Below are positions 26,015 through 34,950 of a stretch of 64,000 nucleotides of DNA, piece after piece. Below the pieces are notes generated by a model that saw only the letters and a list, made by a program, of their open reading frames with translations, was not told the DNA's origin and made no database searches. Each line of letters starts with the position of its first letter. The stretch's first letter is position 1. The stretch is from the NCBI RefSeq assembly GCF_016858305.2, contig NZ_CP074436.1, positions 1,880,001 through 1,944,000 on the forward strand. The letters are read 5' to 3'. A program made the translations under genes and the position numbers. The DNA comes from Polaribacter sp. Q13. Its GTDB lineage: Bacteria; Bacteroidota; Bacteroidia; Flavobacteriales; Flavobacteriaceae.

Positions 26015-26151
26015 TCAAAAAAAATCTTGTCTCAAAAATATCCTGATTCAATGACACAACAGTGATAATCTTGTTTCGTGGTTCAAAAACATCCTGTCTC
26101 AATCTCACAACAGTGATTATCTTGCCTCGTGGTTCAACATCATCTTGTCTC
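26015..26151. repeat. 51-bp tandem repeat, two full and two partial units
   Basis: Full units at 26033-26083 and 26084-26134 share about 85% identity, with conserved ends CACAACAGTGAT and CTCGTGGTT/TTCGTGGTT. Partial heads (CAnnATCnTGTCTC-like) precede at 26015-26032 and follow at 26135-26151. No spacers separate units, so it is not CRISPR. It lies between ddl and the four-helix-bundle gene. Confidence 0.8.
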
Positions 26152-26163
26152 TAAAAACACTCT

Positions 26164-27138
26164 CTATTTAAGAGCAGATTGTATGGCATTGTCAAATAAC
26201 TCTTCTAATGATATTCCTGCTGCTTTTGCTTGTTGTGGTAAAATACTATTTTCTGTTAAACCTGGCACCGTATTCATTTCTAAGAAATGTGGCACTCCTT
26301 CTACTAAAATATATTCTGATCGTGAAAAACCAGACATGTTTAAAATTCCATATACTTTTTTAGCAATCTCTTCTACTTTCGTCTTTTCTCTTATGGTTAT
26401 TCTTGCAGGAGTAATCTCTTGCGATTTTCCTTCGTATTTGGCTTCATAATCAAAGAAATCATTTTCTGTAACAATTTCTGTAATTGGCAATACTTTTATT
26501 GCTCCTTTATATTCAATTACGCCAACAGAAACTTCTGGTCCGTCTAAAAAGGACTCTATTAAAATTTCTGAATCTTCTTTATACGCTTTTTCTATGGCTG
26601 GTAAAATAGCTTCTTTGGTGTGTGCTTTAGAAATTCCGTAACTAGAACCCGCATTGTTTGGTTTTATAAAACAAGGCAAACCAACTTTAGCTACAATTTT
26701 ATCTAAATCTACAACGTCTCCTTTATTTAAATAAATAGAAACAGCTGTTTTTATTCCGTATTCTTTAACAACACTTAACGTATCTCTTTTATTAAACGTT
26801 AATGCCATTTGATAATAAGGAGCAGAAGTGTGTTTTAAATTAATGAGATTAAAATAAGCTAATAATTCTCCATTTTCTCCAGGATTACCATGAATTGCGT
26901 TAAAAACACAAGTAAAAGTGATTTTTTTATCATCTAAAATGAAAGAAAAATCGTTTTTATTGATAGGATACTCTTTATCAGCAGCATCTAAAGCAACCCA
27001 TTTATCTTTTAAAATATGGACTCTAAAAGGATTGTATTTCTCTTTATTTAAGTGATTGTACACTACATTTCCGCTGGTAAGGGAAATATTAACTTCGGAT
27101 GAATACCCACCCATAACAATAGCAATATTCTTTTTCAT
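26164..27138 (-). CDS. ddl: D-alanine--D-alanine ligase
   Basis: 324 residues, an ATP-grasp enzyme. MKKNIAIVMGGYSSEVNISLTSG opens it (GGxSSE block), HGNPGENGELLAYF binds the first D-Ala, and KPNNAGSSYGI lies in the ATP-grasp loop. The end block FLEMNTVPGLTENSILPQQAKAAG holds the metal ligands and omega-loop. It makes the D-Ala-D-Ala dipeptide of peptidoglycan in the cytosol. It is divergent from a PASTA protein gene, and both have clear -7 boxes in the 92-bp gap between their ATGs. Confidence 0.96.
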   Translation of the reverse strand: MKKNIAIVMGGYSSEVNISLTSGNVVYNHLNKEKYNPFRVHILKDKWVALDAADKEYPINKNDFSFILDDKKITFTCVFNAIHGNPGENGELLAYFNLINLKHTSAPYYQMALTFNKRDTLSVVKEYGIKTAVSIYLNKGDVVDLDKIVAKVGLPCFIKPNNAGSSYGISKAHTKEAILPAIEKAYKEDSEILIESFLDGPEVSVGVIEYKGAIKVLPITEIVTENDFFDYEAKYEGKSQEITPARITIREKTKVEEIAKKVYGILNMSGFSRSEYILVEGVPHFLEMNTVPGLTENSILPQQAKAAGISLEELFDNAIQSALK

Positions 27139-27157
27139 GGTTTCTAAAATAATAAAA

Positions 27158-27190
27158 CAAATTTATCAAAATAATTATAGAAATAGCAAC
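27158..27190 (-). promoter_or_regulatory. Candidate ddl promoter
   Basis: The minus strand has -7 box TAAATTTG (27158-27165), an exact TAnnTTTG match, with GTTG at 27187-27190, 21 bp upstream of it, near the expected -33 place. The box ends 19 bp before the ddl ATG. Confidence 0.55.
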
Positions 27191-27202
27191 GTTTAGTTTT
27201 TA

Positions 27203-27210
27203 TATCTTTG
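27203..27210 (+). promoter_or_regulatory. Candidate -7 box of the PASTA gene
   Basis: TATCTTTG, exact TAnnTTTG, 20 bp before the ATG at 27231. It rules out the overlapping in-frame GTG at 27210 as a start. Confidence 0.55.
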
Positions 27211-27230
27211 TGCGTTCTAAAAATCAAAAA

Positions 27231-27788
27231 ATGAGTGTTTTTCAATTTCTAAAAAGTAAATCCTTCTTTAAACAAGTTGCCATTGCAATTGTAGGTTTAT
27301 TGGTATTTATTTTTGCCTTAAAATATTGGTTAGGATATTCTACCAATCACGATCAAAAAATTCAAGTTCCTAATTTACATAAAATGTCTTTGGAGGATGT
27401 AGACCTAAAGCTAAAAGAACTTAATTTAGATTTTATTGTAATTGATAGTGCTAGCTACAACCCAGATTATCCAAAAAAATCTGTAATTGAGCAATCTCCA
27501 GAAACCGGCGATTTTGTTAAAGAAAAACGTAAAATATACTTAACATTAAACCCTTCTAAATATAGAGATGTTACGGTACCCGATTTAAATGGTAGAACAA
27601 AAAGACAAGCAACTTCTCACCTACGCTCTATTGGTTTTAATATTGGTACCAACCCAATTTCTGTTAGTGATATCGGTAAAGATGTTGTTCGTGGATTGCG
27701 CTACAAAGGAAAAATATTAAATCAAGGAGATAAATTACCACTAAACTCTGTTGTAGATTTGGTTTTAGGTGACGGAAACGGGAACTAG
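27231..27788 (+). CDS. Membrane-anchored PASTA-domain protein
   Basis: 185 residues from the ATG at 27231. One membrane segment (about residues 11-32) is followed by two PASTA repeats (about 43-110 and 112-183): VPNLHKMSLEDVDLKLKEL and VPDLNGRTKRQATSHLRSIG. There is no kinase or transpeptidase domain. PASTA domains bind uncross-linked peptidoglycan or muropeptides. Placement next to ddl supports a cell-wall role. Common stand-alone form in flavobacteria. The stop codon lies in the first unit of a 7-bp tandem repeat. Confidence 0.88.
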   Translation: MSVFQFLKSKSFFKQVAIAIVGLLVFIFALKYWLGYSTNHDQKIQVPNLHKMSLEDVDLKLKELNLDFIVIDSASYNPDYPKKSVIEQSPETGDFVKEKRKIYLTLNPSKYRDVTVPDLNGRTKRQATSHLRSIGFNIGTNPISVSDIGKDVVRGLRYKGKILNQGDKLPLNSVVDLVLGDGNGN

Positions 27789-27828
27789 TTATCAGTTATC
27801 AGTTATCAGTTATCAGTTATCAGTTATC
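27787..27828. repeat. 7-bp tandem repeat (AGTTATC)6
   Basis: Six perfect copies of AGTTATC, the first overlapping the TAG stop of the PASTA gene. Possible slippage site; copy-number change would not alter the protein because the stop is in unit one. Confidence 0.95.
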
Positions 27829-27898
27829 AAAATTAAAAAAACAAACAGGTAAATCTTGATATTTTAAATGAATATCAATTTAAACATAAAAATAAATT

Positions 27899-28939
27899 TT
27901 GCAAGAAAATCAACCTCAAGAAATAGAAAACGACGATTTATACGAACATCACAGATTTACGGCTAGTGAAGGGCAAGAACCTTTAAGAGTTGATAAATTT
28001 TTAATGAATTTTGTAGAAAACGCCACGAGAAATAAAATTCAACAAGCTGCTAAAGCAGGAAATATTTTGGTGAATGATGCGGTTGTAAAATCGAATCATA
28101 AAGTAAAACCAAATGATGTTGTTAGAGTTGTTTTGGCATATCCGCCAGCAGAAAATTTATTGGTTGCAGAAGATATTCCGTTAGATATTGTTTATGAAGA
28201 TGACACTGTAATTGTAGTAAACAAACCTGCAGGAATGGTAGTACATCCAGGACATGGAAACTACTCTGGGACTTTGGTGAATGGCTTAATTCACCATATA
28301 GAAAACTTACCGACCAATTCTAATGAAAGACCCGGTTTGGTGCATAGAATTGATAAAGACACCAGTGGTTTATTGGTGGTTGCAAAAACCGAATTTGCCT
28401 TAGCTCATTTATCAAAACAATTTTTCGACAGAACTACGGAGCGTTTGTATTACGCCTTAGTTTGGGGAAATGTAGAAGAAGATGAAGGCAGAATTGAAGG
28501 AAATATAGGACGTAGTTTAAAAAACCGTTTGCAGATGTCTGTTTTTCCTGATGGAGATTTCGGAAAACATGCCGTTACACATTACAAAGTTTTAGAGCGT
28601 TTAACTTATGTAACCTTAGTACAATGTAAATTAGAAACGGGTAGAACACACCAAATTAGAGCACACTTTAAACATATTGGTCATACTCTTTTTAATGATG
28701 AACGTTATGGTGGAGATGATATTTTAAAAGGAACAACGTTTACCAAATACAAACAATTTGTACACAATTGTTTTAAAGTATTACCTAGACAAGCGCTACA
28801 TGCAAAAACACTTGGGTTTACACATCCAAAAACAGGAGAGTTTATGCAGTTTAATTCTGAAGTACCATCCGATATTACTGAGTGTTTAGAAAAATGGAGA
28901 ACATATTCTGAAAATTCAAAGAATATTGAATTAGAGTAA
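27899..28939 (+). CDS. rluD: Ribosomal large subunit pseudouridine synthase (RluA/RluD family)
   Basis: 346 residues, probably from a TTG at 27899; the next in-frame ATG would cut the S4 domain. The S4-like RNA-binding domain (about 24-90) has RVDKFLMNFV and the synthase domain has the catalytic GLVHRIDKDTSGLLVVAK with its Asp. GRTHQIRAHF and HAKTLGFTHP follow, as in RluD. It makes pseudouridines in helix 69 of 23S rRNA if it is the true RluD. It is 110 bp behind the PASTA gene. Confidence 0.92.
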   Translation: MQENQPQEIENDDLYEHHRFTASEGQEPLRVDKFLMNFVENATRNKIQQAAKAGNILVNDAVVKSNHKVKPNDVVRVVLAYPPAENLLVAEDIPLDIVYEDDTVIVVNKPAGMVVHPGHGNYSGTLVNGLIHHIENLPTNSNERPGLVHRIDKDTSGLLVVAKTEFALAHLSKQFFDRTTERLYYALVWGNVEEDEGRIEGNIGRSLKNRLQMSVFPDGDFGKHAVTHYKVLERLTYVTLVQCKLETGRTHQIRAHFKHIGHTLFNDERYGGDDILKGTTFTKYKQFVHNCFKVLPRQALHAKTLGFTHPKTGEFMQFNSEVPSDITECLEKWRTYSENSKNIELE

Positions 28940-28954
28940 CTAATTTAAAAAAAA

Positions 28955-29090
28955 GAGGCTATCTAAAAAGGATTACATCTTAAGGTACTGAACTTATTTC
29001 AATACCTCAACTTACTAAAGTTCAACCTTTATAAGAATCTGAAATATATTCAGATTGATAAAAATCTTACTTTTTAAACGACCTCTTTTT
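28955..29090 (+). repeat. MITE-like element, copy 1 (with terminator-like ends)
   Basis: About 131 bp bounded by inverted ends GAGGCTATCTAAAAAG (28955-28970) and CTTTTTAAACGACCTC (29070-29085), then a T-tract. The interior matches the reverse complement of the element at 57386-57511 over its whole length (shared CTGAACTT-TTTCA, AAGAATCTGAAAT, CTTTTTA blocks). No ORF. It follows rluD and could serve as its terminator. Confidence 0.8.
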
Positions 29091-29234
29091 TACTTTAAAT
29101 AGAAATTATCTATCAAAAAGAACTAACACTATTACATTTACTTATAATAGTATTAAATATTACTCTTAAAACACTTTTAAGATAGCTATAATCCTTTGTA
29201 TTTTTATGCTATAATTATTTCTGAATTACATCCT

Positions 29235-29993
29235 ATGAAAATCATCATATCTCCAGCAAAATCTTTAGATTTTGAATCTAAAGTACCTACAACGTTACAC
29301 ACACAACCTCGTTTTTTAGAGCAATCTAATAAATTGAACAAAAAACTAAAAACACTTTCTAAGAAGAACATCTCTGAGTTGATGAAAATTTCTGATGATT
29401 TATCTGCTTTAAATTATGAAAGAAATCAATCTTGGTCAACTCCTTTTACAACTACAAATGCAAAACAAGCTATTTATGCATTTACCGGAGCAGTTTTTAA
29501 AGGAATTGATGTAAATTCTATTGAAGAAGAAAAATTACCATTACTTCAAAATAATTTAAGAATTTTATCAGGTTTGTATGGTTTGTTAAAACCATTAGAT
29601 TTAATTCAGCCTTATCGTTTAGAAATGGGAACTCGTTTAAAAGTTGGTAGTACAGAAAATCTTTATAAATTTTGGGATAACTCTATTGCAAACTCATTAA
29701 ATGAAGAGTTAAAAGGTGGTGAGTTATTAGTAAATCTAGCAAGTACAGAATACTTTAAAGTGATCCCTAAAAAAGTTTTAAAAGTACCAATGATTACACC
29801 TGTTTTTAAAGATTTTAAAAACGGAGAATATAAAATTGTAATGACCTACGCTAAAATGGCTCGTGGTTTAATGGTGCGTTATATTATTGATAACAACGTT
29901 AAAACAATTGAAGATTTAAAAGGTTTTAATGTTGATAAATATCGTTTTTCTGAAGAATTATCTTCTGGAAATGATTTAGTATTTACACGTTAA
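29235..29993 (+). CDS. yaaA: Peroxide stress protein YaaA (DUF328)
   Basis: 252 residues from the ATG at 29235, giving the invariant start MKIIISPAKSLDFES; 13 extra upstream residues in frame are not family-like. The LRILSGLYGLLKPLDLIQPYRLEMG block and the KMARGLMVRYII segment near the C-terminus are the conserved DNA-binding fold regions. In E. coli YaaA lowers free intracellular iron under peroxide stress. Single gene, convergent with the serine dehydratase gene. Confidence 0.95.
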   Translation: MKIIISPAKSLDFESKVPTTLHTQPRFLEQSNKLNKKLKTLSKKNISELMKISDDLSALNYERNQSWSTPFTTTNAKQAIYAFTGAVFKGIDVNSIEEEKLPLLQNNLRILSGLYGLLKPLDLIQPYRLEMGTRLKVGSTENLYKFWDNSIANSLNEELKGGELLVNLASTEYFKVIPKKVLKVPMITPVFKDFKNGEYKIVMTYAKMARGLMVRYIIDNNVKTIEDLKGFNVDKYRFSEELSSGNDLVFTR

Positions 29994-30012
29994 AAAAAAG
30001 TCTACAGTTTTT

Positions 30013-30057
30013 CAGTCTTCAGTTAGCAGTCACAAACTGACTGCTAACTGAAGACTG
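30013..30057. repeat. Perfect 18-bp inverted repeat between convergent genes
   Basis: Arms 30013-30030 and 30040-30057 (CAGTCTTCAGTTAGCAGT and its complement) with a 9-base loop. It lies between the 3' ends of yaaA and the serine dehydratase gene. There is no U-tract, so it is not a standard terminator; it belongs to the CAGT-word palindromes also seen near 58713. Confidence 0.85.
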
Positions 30058-30068
30058 CCGACTGATTT

Positions 30069-31493
30069 CTAACAATCTACAATTCTCACCGTAACTGCCA
30101 AACCACCTTCTGAGGTTTCTTTGTAGTTTTTATTCATGTCTTTAGCAGTTTCCCACATCGTGTCAATTACACTATCTAAATGTACCAAAGCTTCTTTGGG
30201 GTCTGTTTCTAACGCAATTTCTGCGGCATGAATTGCTTTTATTGCGCCCATAGAATTCCTTTCTATACATGGTACTTGCACCAAACCACCAATAGGATCG
30301 CAGGTTAAACCTAAATGATGTTCCATAGCAATTTCTGCGGCCGACAAACATTGTGCTGCTGTACCCCCCAACAATTCTGTTAAAGCTGCTGCTGCCATTG
30401 CAGAAGACACTCCTATTTCTGCCTGACAACCTCCCATTGCTGCAGATATTGTAGCATTCTTCTTAAAAATACTGCCAATCTCACCAGCGGTTAATAAGAA
30501 TTTTTTAACCTGACTAAAATCTGCTTCGTGATTTTCTATCACCATATAATACATTAAAACAGCAGGAATTACACCTGCACTTCCGTTTGTGGGTGCTGTA
30601 ACCACTCTACCCAAAGCCGCATTTACTTCATTTACAGACAGCGCAAAACAACTTACCCATTTTAATATTTCTCTAAATTTTACTTCTGTACTTCTAATGG
30701 CAGTAATCCACTCTTTTGGATTTGTATAACTAGTATCTTTTATTAATTTTTGATGTGTATCAAAAGCACGCCTTTTTACATTTAAGCCTCCCGGAAGCCT
30801 TCCTTCTGTATGGCAGCCAATGTACATGCTCTCTAACATGGTATCCCAAATTCTATGCAATTCTTTATCTATATGTTCTGCGGAATTAAGTTCTAATTCA
30901 TTTAAATGAACAACTTCAGAAATTGATAGATGATCTTTCTCACAATATTCCTCTAACTGAATGGCTCTATTAATTGGATAAGGAAAATTCTTTTTATTGA
31001 TTTCTATTTCTTCTTCTAGGTGATCATTTTCTTGCACAATAAACCCACCTCCTATAGAATAATAGGTTTCTGTAGAAATCTCATCTCCATTACAAAAGCC
31101 ACTAAACGTAATTCCGTTTGCATGAAAAGGAAGAAATTCTTTATTAAATACAATAGATTTTTTATAAAAAGGAATTCGTTTACCTCCTTTAAATAAAATT
31201 TCTTCTTCTTCATTTATTCTATCAACAATAATAAAAACATCTTCTATAGGTATATATTCTGGGTCAGCTTCACTTAAACCTAATAGTATTGCTAAATCTG
31301 TGGCATGCCCTTTTCCTGTAAGAGAAAGAGATCCGTATAAATCAACCTGAATAGCATCCATTAAAGAAAACTTATTATTTTCTTTTAAATGGCGAATCCA
31401 CTGTTCGGCAGCACGCCAAGGTCCAAGCGTGTGAGAACTAGAAGGTCCAACACCTATTTTAAGCATATCAAAAACACTAATAAATTGCGACAT
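30069..31493 (-). CDS. sdaA: L-serine ammonia-lyase (iron-sulfur, single chain)
   Basis: 474 residues, the single-chain bacterial type. The beta domain begins with the serine-binding GVGPSSSHTLGP (residues about 14-25). The alpha domain has GGCQAEIG, then CDPIGGLVQVPCIERN, supplying cluster Cys residues, and ends with the conserved C-terminal Cys (IVDC), which plugs the active site in this family. It turns L-serine into pyruvate and ammonia with a 4Fe-4S cluster. Confidence 0.95.
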   Translation of the reverse strand: MSQFISVFDMLKIGVGPSSSHTLGPWRAAEQWIRHLKENNKFSLMDAIQVDLYGSLSLTGKGHATDLAILLGLSEADPEYIPIEDVFIIVDRINEEEEILFKGGKRIPFYKKSIVFNKEFLPFHANGITFSGFCNGDEISTETYYSIGGGFIVQENDHLEEEIEINKKNFPYPINRAIQLEEYCEKDHLSISEVVHLNELELNSAEHIDKELHRIWDTMLESMYIGCHTEGRLPGGLNVKRRAFDTHQKLIKDTSYTNPKEWITAIRSTEVKFREILKWVSCFALSVNEVNAALGRVVTAPTNGSAGVIPAVLMYYMVIENHEADFSQVKKFLLTAGEIGSIFKKNATISAAMGGCQAEIGVSSAMAAAALTELLGGTAAQCLSAAEIAMEHHLGLTCDPIGGLVQVPCIERNSMGAIKAIHAAEIALETDPKEALVHLDSVIDTMWETAKDMNKNYKETSEGGLAVTVRIVDC

Positions 31494-31519
31494 TCGTAAG
31501 GTTTAATTAAGAATAGTTG

Positions 31520-31558
31520 TAAAAATAAAAAATCCAACTCAATGAGTTGGATTTTTTT
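31520..31558 (-). terminator. Terminator of the DUF2853 gene
   Basis: Hairpin AATCCAACTC/GAGTTGGATT (31531-31553) with T-rich runs on both outer sides. On the minus strand it lies 20-40 bp past the DUF2853 stop. Confidence 0.75.
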
Positions 31559-31577
31559 ATTGAAAATATAATTTATA

Positions 31578-31916
31578 TTAGTTGTATATAGACTCTTTAC
31601 CAAATTCAACAGCTAACATATAATAAACTACTGCTCTATATTTACTTCTTTCAGATTTACCGATTGCTTCCACAACTTTATTAATTGCTTCATCCAATTT
31701 AGGACCATCTGCTAAACCTAACTTTTTAATTAAAAAATTATTTTTAACCGTTAACAATTCTTTTGCATCTGAACCAGATACAGTTTCAGCATCTCTTTTA
31801 TAAATAGAAGGGCCTAATCCTTTTGTTACCGCTTTTAATAAGTCTGCATTATACTTTAGACCTTTATCGTCCATAAACTTAGAATACTGTGCTACTTTTT
31901 CGTCAAATTTACTCAT
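31578..31916 (-). CDS. DUF2853-family protein
   Basis: 112 residues from the ATG at 31914-31916 (MSKFDEKVAQYSKFMDDKG). A longer reading from 31967 adds 17 residues, but the promoter-to-ATG distance and family length favour the shorter form. It is soluble and helical, with KNNFLIKKLGL and RSKYRAVVYYMLAVEFGKE blocks. I recognise the family but no function is known. It has its own well-formed promoter and terminator, so it is expressed alone. Confidence 0.82.
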   Translation of the reverse strand: MSKFDEKVAQYSKFMDDKGLKYNADLLKAVTKGLGPSIYKRDAETVSGSDAKELLTVKNNFLIKKLGLADGPKLDEAINKVVEAIGKSERSKYRAVVYYMLAVEFGKESIYN

Positions 31917-31978
31917 GATTTTTTTTAGAATTTTAGATTTATAACTTATAGATTTACTTTGTATCAAATAGAACTACC

Positions 31979-32009
31979 CAAATATAAGGAATTAAAAACT
32001 ATATTCAAA
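31979..32009 (-). promoter_or_regulatory. Full Bacteroidetes-type promoter of the DUF2853 gene
   Basis: Minus strand: -33 TTTG (32006-32009), 19-bp spacer, -7 TATATTTG (31979-31986). Both elements match the consensus with the standard spacing. The leader to the ATG at 31916 is about 57 bases. Confidence 0.75.
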
Positions 32010-32042
32010 TAATCTTCCTATTCAATATATTAGATACATTTT

Positions 32043-32092
32043 ATGTCATAATGTCACATCAATTTAAAATATTTTTTTAAAATAACTGACAT
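32043..32092. promoter_or_regulatory. Possible enhancer site upstream of the dnaK sigma-54 promoter
   Basis: Three copies of ATGTCA: 32043-32048 and 32051-32056 in direct orientation, and 32087-32092 inverted (TGACAT). They lie 20-70 bp upstream of the -24/-12 element, the range used by sigma-54 activators. The activator is not identified. Confidence 0.4.
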
Positions 32093-32111
32093 TTACTAGT
32101 CAAAAAGCGGT

Positions 32112-32126
32112 TGGCACACCATTTGC
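32112..32126 (+). promoter_or_regulatory. Sigma-54 (-24/-12) promoter of dnaK
   Basis: TGGCAC-A-CCAT-TTGC matches TGGCACGN4TTGC at all conserved bases except one G, with exact GG-to-GC spacing. The predicted start is about 12 bp downstream, leaving roughly a 40-base leader before the dnaK ATG. No good TAnnTTTG box lies between. Confidence 0.75.
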
Positions 32127-32178
32127 CTAATAGAAAACGTAAAATTGAATTTAAAATATTAATATAAAATAAATTATT

Positions 32179-34080
32179 ATGAGTAAAATAATTGGAATTG
32201 ATTTAGGTACAACAAACTCTTGTGTTTCTGTAATGGAAGGAAATGAGCCAGTTGTAATTCCTAACGCAGAAGGAAAAAGAACTACACCATCTATTGTTGC
32301 CTTTGTAGAAGGAGGAGAACGTAAAATTGGTGACCCAGCTAAAAGACAAGCTGTAACAAACCCAACAAAAACAGTTTATTCTATTAAACGTTTTATGGGT
32401 AATAAATTTTCTGAATCTTCTAAAGAAGCAGGAAGAGTACCTTATAAAGTAGTAAGAGGAGATAATGATACACCTAGAGTAGATATTGATGGTCGTTTAT
32501 ATACACCACAAGAAATTTCTGCAATGGTGTTACAAAAAATGAAAAAAACTGCTGAAGACTATTTAGGAACTGAGGTTACTGAAGCAGTTATTACAGTACC
32601 AGCATATTTTAACGATGCACAAAGACAAGCTACAAAAGAAGCTGGTGAAATTGCAGGTTTAGCTGTAAAAAGAATTATAAACGAGCCTACTGCTGCTGCA
32701 TTAGCTTACGGATTAGACAAATCTCATGACGATAAGAAAATTGTTGTTTTTGATTTTGGTGGTGGAACGCATGATGTTTCTATCTTAGAATTAGGAGATG
32801 GTGTTTTTGAAGTATTAGCTACAGATGGAGATACGCATTTAGGTGGTGATGATGTTGATGAAAAAATCATTAACTGGTTAGCTGAAGAGTTTAACTCTGA
32901 TGAAGGAATTGATTTACGTAAAGATCCAATGTCTTTACAACGTTTAAAAGAAGCTGCTGAAAAAGCGAAGATTGAATTATCTTCTTCTGCTTCTACAGAA
33001 ATTAACTTACCATATGTTACTGCTACCGCTAGCGGACCAAAACACTTAGTAAGAACTTTAACAAGATCTAAATTTGAGCAATTAATTCACGATTTAATCA
33101 AAAGAACAATTGAGCCTTGTCAAACTGCATTAAAAAATGCTGATTTAACAATTGCTGATATTGATGAAGTAGTTTTAGTTGGTGGTTCTACAAGAATACC
33201 TGCTGTACAAGAAGCTGTTGAAAAATTCTTTGGTAAAGCGCCAAGTAAAGGTGTAAACCCTGATGAAGTTGTTGCTTTAGGAGCTGCAATTCAAGGTGGT
33301 GTTTTATCTGGAGATGTAAAAGATGTATTGTTATTAGACGTTACTCCTTTATCTTTAGGTATTGAAACTATGGGGAATGTTTTCACTAAATTAATTGATG
33401 CAAACACAACAATTCCTACTAAGAAATCTCAAGTATTTTCTACAGCTGTAGACAATCAGCCTTCTGTTGAAATTCACGTTTTACAAGGTGAAAGAGCAAT
33501 GGCTGCAGATAATAACACAATTGGTCGTTTCCATTTAGATGGTTTACCACCAGCACAAAGAGGTGTACCTCAAGTAGAAGTTACTTTTGATATTGATGCC
33601 AATGGTATTATTAAAGTTTCTGCTTTAGACAAAGGAACAAACAAATCTCATGAAATTAGAATTGAAGCTTCTTCTGGATTATCTGAAGATGATATCAAAA
33701 AAATGAGAGAAGATGCAGAAGCAAATGCGGATGCTGATAAAAAAGCTAAAGAAACTGCAGAAAAAATTAACGAAGCAGATTCTATGATTTTTCAAACAGA
33801 AAAGCAATTAACTGAATTTGGTGATAAATTATCTGCGGATAAAAAAGCACCAATCGAAGCTGCTTTAGTTGAATTAAAAGCTGCTCATGAATCTAAAGAT
33901 TTAGCACCAATCGAAGCTGCTTTGGCAACTATTAACGAAGCTTGGAAAGTTGCATCTGAAGAGATGTATGCTGCACAAGGTGGTGCTGAAGGAGCTAATG
34001 CTGGTGCACAACAAGGTCAACCAGAAGCAGATACTCAGGGAGACAATGTTGAAGATGTAGATTTCGAAGAAGTTAAGTAA
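32179..34080 (+). CDS. dnaK: Molecular chaperone DnaK (Hsp70)
   Basis: 633 residues, standard length. The nucleotide-binding domain has [11 protein letters not shown] (3-13), [40 protein letters not shown] and [10 protein letters not shown]. The substrate domain starts after [15 protein letters not shown] (about 385-399), and the C-terminus ends in an acidic, Gln/Gly-rich tail with EDVDFEEVK. It folds nascent and stressed proteins with DnaJ and GrpE, which are not next to it here. The upstream DNA carries a sigma-54-type promoter. Confidence 0.99.
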   Translation: MSKIIGIDLGTTNSCVSVMEGNEPVVIPNAEGKRTTPSIVAFVEGGERKIGDPAKRQAVTNPTKTVYSIKRFMGNKFSESSKEAGRVPYKVVRGDNDTPRVDIDGRLYTPQEISAMVLQKMKKTAEDYLGTEVTEAVITVPAYFNDAQRQATKEAGEIAGLAVKRIINEPTAAALAYGLDKSHDDKKIVVFDFGGGTHDVSILELGDGVFEVLATDGDTHLGGDDVDEKIINWLAEEFNSDEGIDLRKDPMSLQRLKEAAEKAKIELSSSASTEINLPYVTATASGPKHLVRTLTRSKFEQLIHDLIKRTIEPCQTALKNADLTIADIDEVVLVGGSTRIPAVQEAVEKFFGKAPSKGVNPDEVVALGAAIQGGVLSGDVKDVLLLDVTPLSLGIETMGNVFTKLIDANTTIPTKKSQVFSTAVDNQPSVEIHVLQGERAMAADNNTIGRFHLDGLPPAQRGVPQVEVTFDIDANGIIKVSALDKGTNKSHEIRIEASSGLSEDDIKKMREDAEANADADKKAKETAEKINEADSMIFQTEKQLTEFGDKLSADKKAPIEAALVELKAAHESKDLAPIEAALATINEAWKVASEEMYAAQGGAEGANAGAQQGQPEADTQGDNVEDVDFEEVK

Positions 34081-34244
34081 GTGAAATAGAATTTTGATAA
34101 ATCAAAATTCGTTATTGAACTTATCCCGATGAAAGAGGGATCTTCATAAAGAAATCCCCGATTATTCATTGGGATCTCATAAAAGTTATCTAAACTTAAT
34201 TTGAGATTTTTATAAAAAGAAAAACATTTTTTCTTAAAATAACT

Positions 34245-34279
34245 AAAACGCAATCATTAATTTGATTGCGTTTTTTTTT
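34245..34279 (+). terminator. Terminator after dnaK
   Basis: AAAACGCAATCA hairpin with TGATTGCGTTTT and a long T-tract. Its sequence is nearly identical to the terminator at 40977-41010 and close to the one at 34951-34984. Confidence 0.9.
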
Positions 34280-34418
34280 AATCAACAACCTCACCCCACG
34301 AATACGAATTATGCTTCTGCGATAAATATTTCTCATTTCAAAGCAAGCCTCTGAGAACAAAACCCTTGGCTATTGCCCCGTGATTAAAAAAACACTATTT
34401 ACAAAACATAAATATTAA

Positions 34419-34446
34419 TTCGGAAACTAAAACAAGTCATTCGGAA
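34419..34446 (+). promoter_or_regulatory. Candidate LytTR response-regulator operator upstream of the cadherin-like lipoprotein gene
   Basis: Direct repeats TTCGGAA at 34419-34425 and 34440-34446, start-to-start 21 bp (two helical turns), 55 bp before the ATG. CGGAAACTAAA-N7-ATTCGGAA is shared with the site at 38416-38443. Confidence 0.6.
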
Positions 34447-34501
34447 ATAATTATGTAAAATAACAATAAAACTTTTCTTTTTTTGAGTAAAATAAATAAC
34501 T

Positions 34502-34915
34502 ATGAAAAATTTAATTAAAGTAATGCTTTTATTTGTAATGTGTGTAACCATTATAAATTGTACTGAAGATGACTCGCCAATTGCAACTGTAATTACTACT
34601 GCAGATTTAACTACTAATGCAGATGAAAACATTTCACAAGGATCAGCTCTTGGCACAGTTACAGGGAGTTCTAGCACAGATAAAGCAGTAACTTTTAGTA
34701 TTACAACGCAATCACCAAGTGGTGCATTAGCTATTAACGCAACATCAGGGGTTTTAACAGTTTCAGATGCTAGTGCATTTGACTATGAAACAAATACTCA
34801 AATTACAGCAACCGTAAAAGTAGCAGAAGATACTGTAAGTGAAAACGCAACTGTAACCATAAATATAAATAATCTTGAAGAAGGTAAAAAAGGAGATCTT
34901 ATAATAGCAAAATAA
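34502..34915 (+). CDS. Small cadherin-like lipoprotein
   Basis: 137 residues. Signal peptide with C20 (IINC), then an acidic stretch (TEDDSP). Residues about 33-129 form one cadherin-type beta-sandwich: GALAINATSGVLTVSDASAFDYE and ITATVKVAED are the calcium-site-type repeats. Surface or periplasmic, possibly for adhesion. It is preceded by the LytTR-type operator and followed by the kinase/regulator genes, so it is a likely target of that system. Confidence 0.78.
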   Translation: MKNLIKVMLLFVMCVTIINCTEDDSPIATVITTADLTTNADENISQGSALGTVTGSSSTDKAVTFSITTQSPSGALAINATSGVLTVSDASAFDYETNTQITATVKVAEDTVSENATVTININNLEEGKKGDLIIAK

Positions 34916-34950
34916 GTAAATAGAAGAAAAAGTGAATTTTAAGTTAAGTT

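Larger units (their letters stand above)
34081..34501. other. 421-bp gap: hairpin, terminator and LytTR-type operator
   Basis: Right after the dnaK stop is a perfect 10-bp hairpin (GAATTTTGAT/ATCAAAATTC, 34089-34110, no T-tract), then a terminator at 34245-34279, then the direct-repeat operator at 34419-34446 for the next gene. No ORF worth calling. Confidence 0.6.

Noticed and set aside
26033..26151. CRISPR-like repeat
   Set aside because: Units abut with no spacers and only two full copies; no cas genes in the window.
34651..34660. Second sigma-54-like TTGGCAC
   Set aside because: It is inside the cadherin-like coding sequence and has no TTGC at the required spacing.
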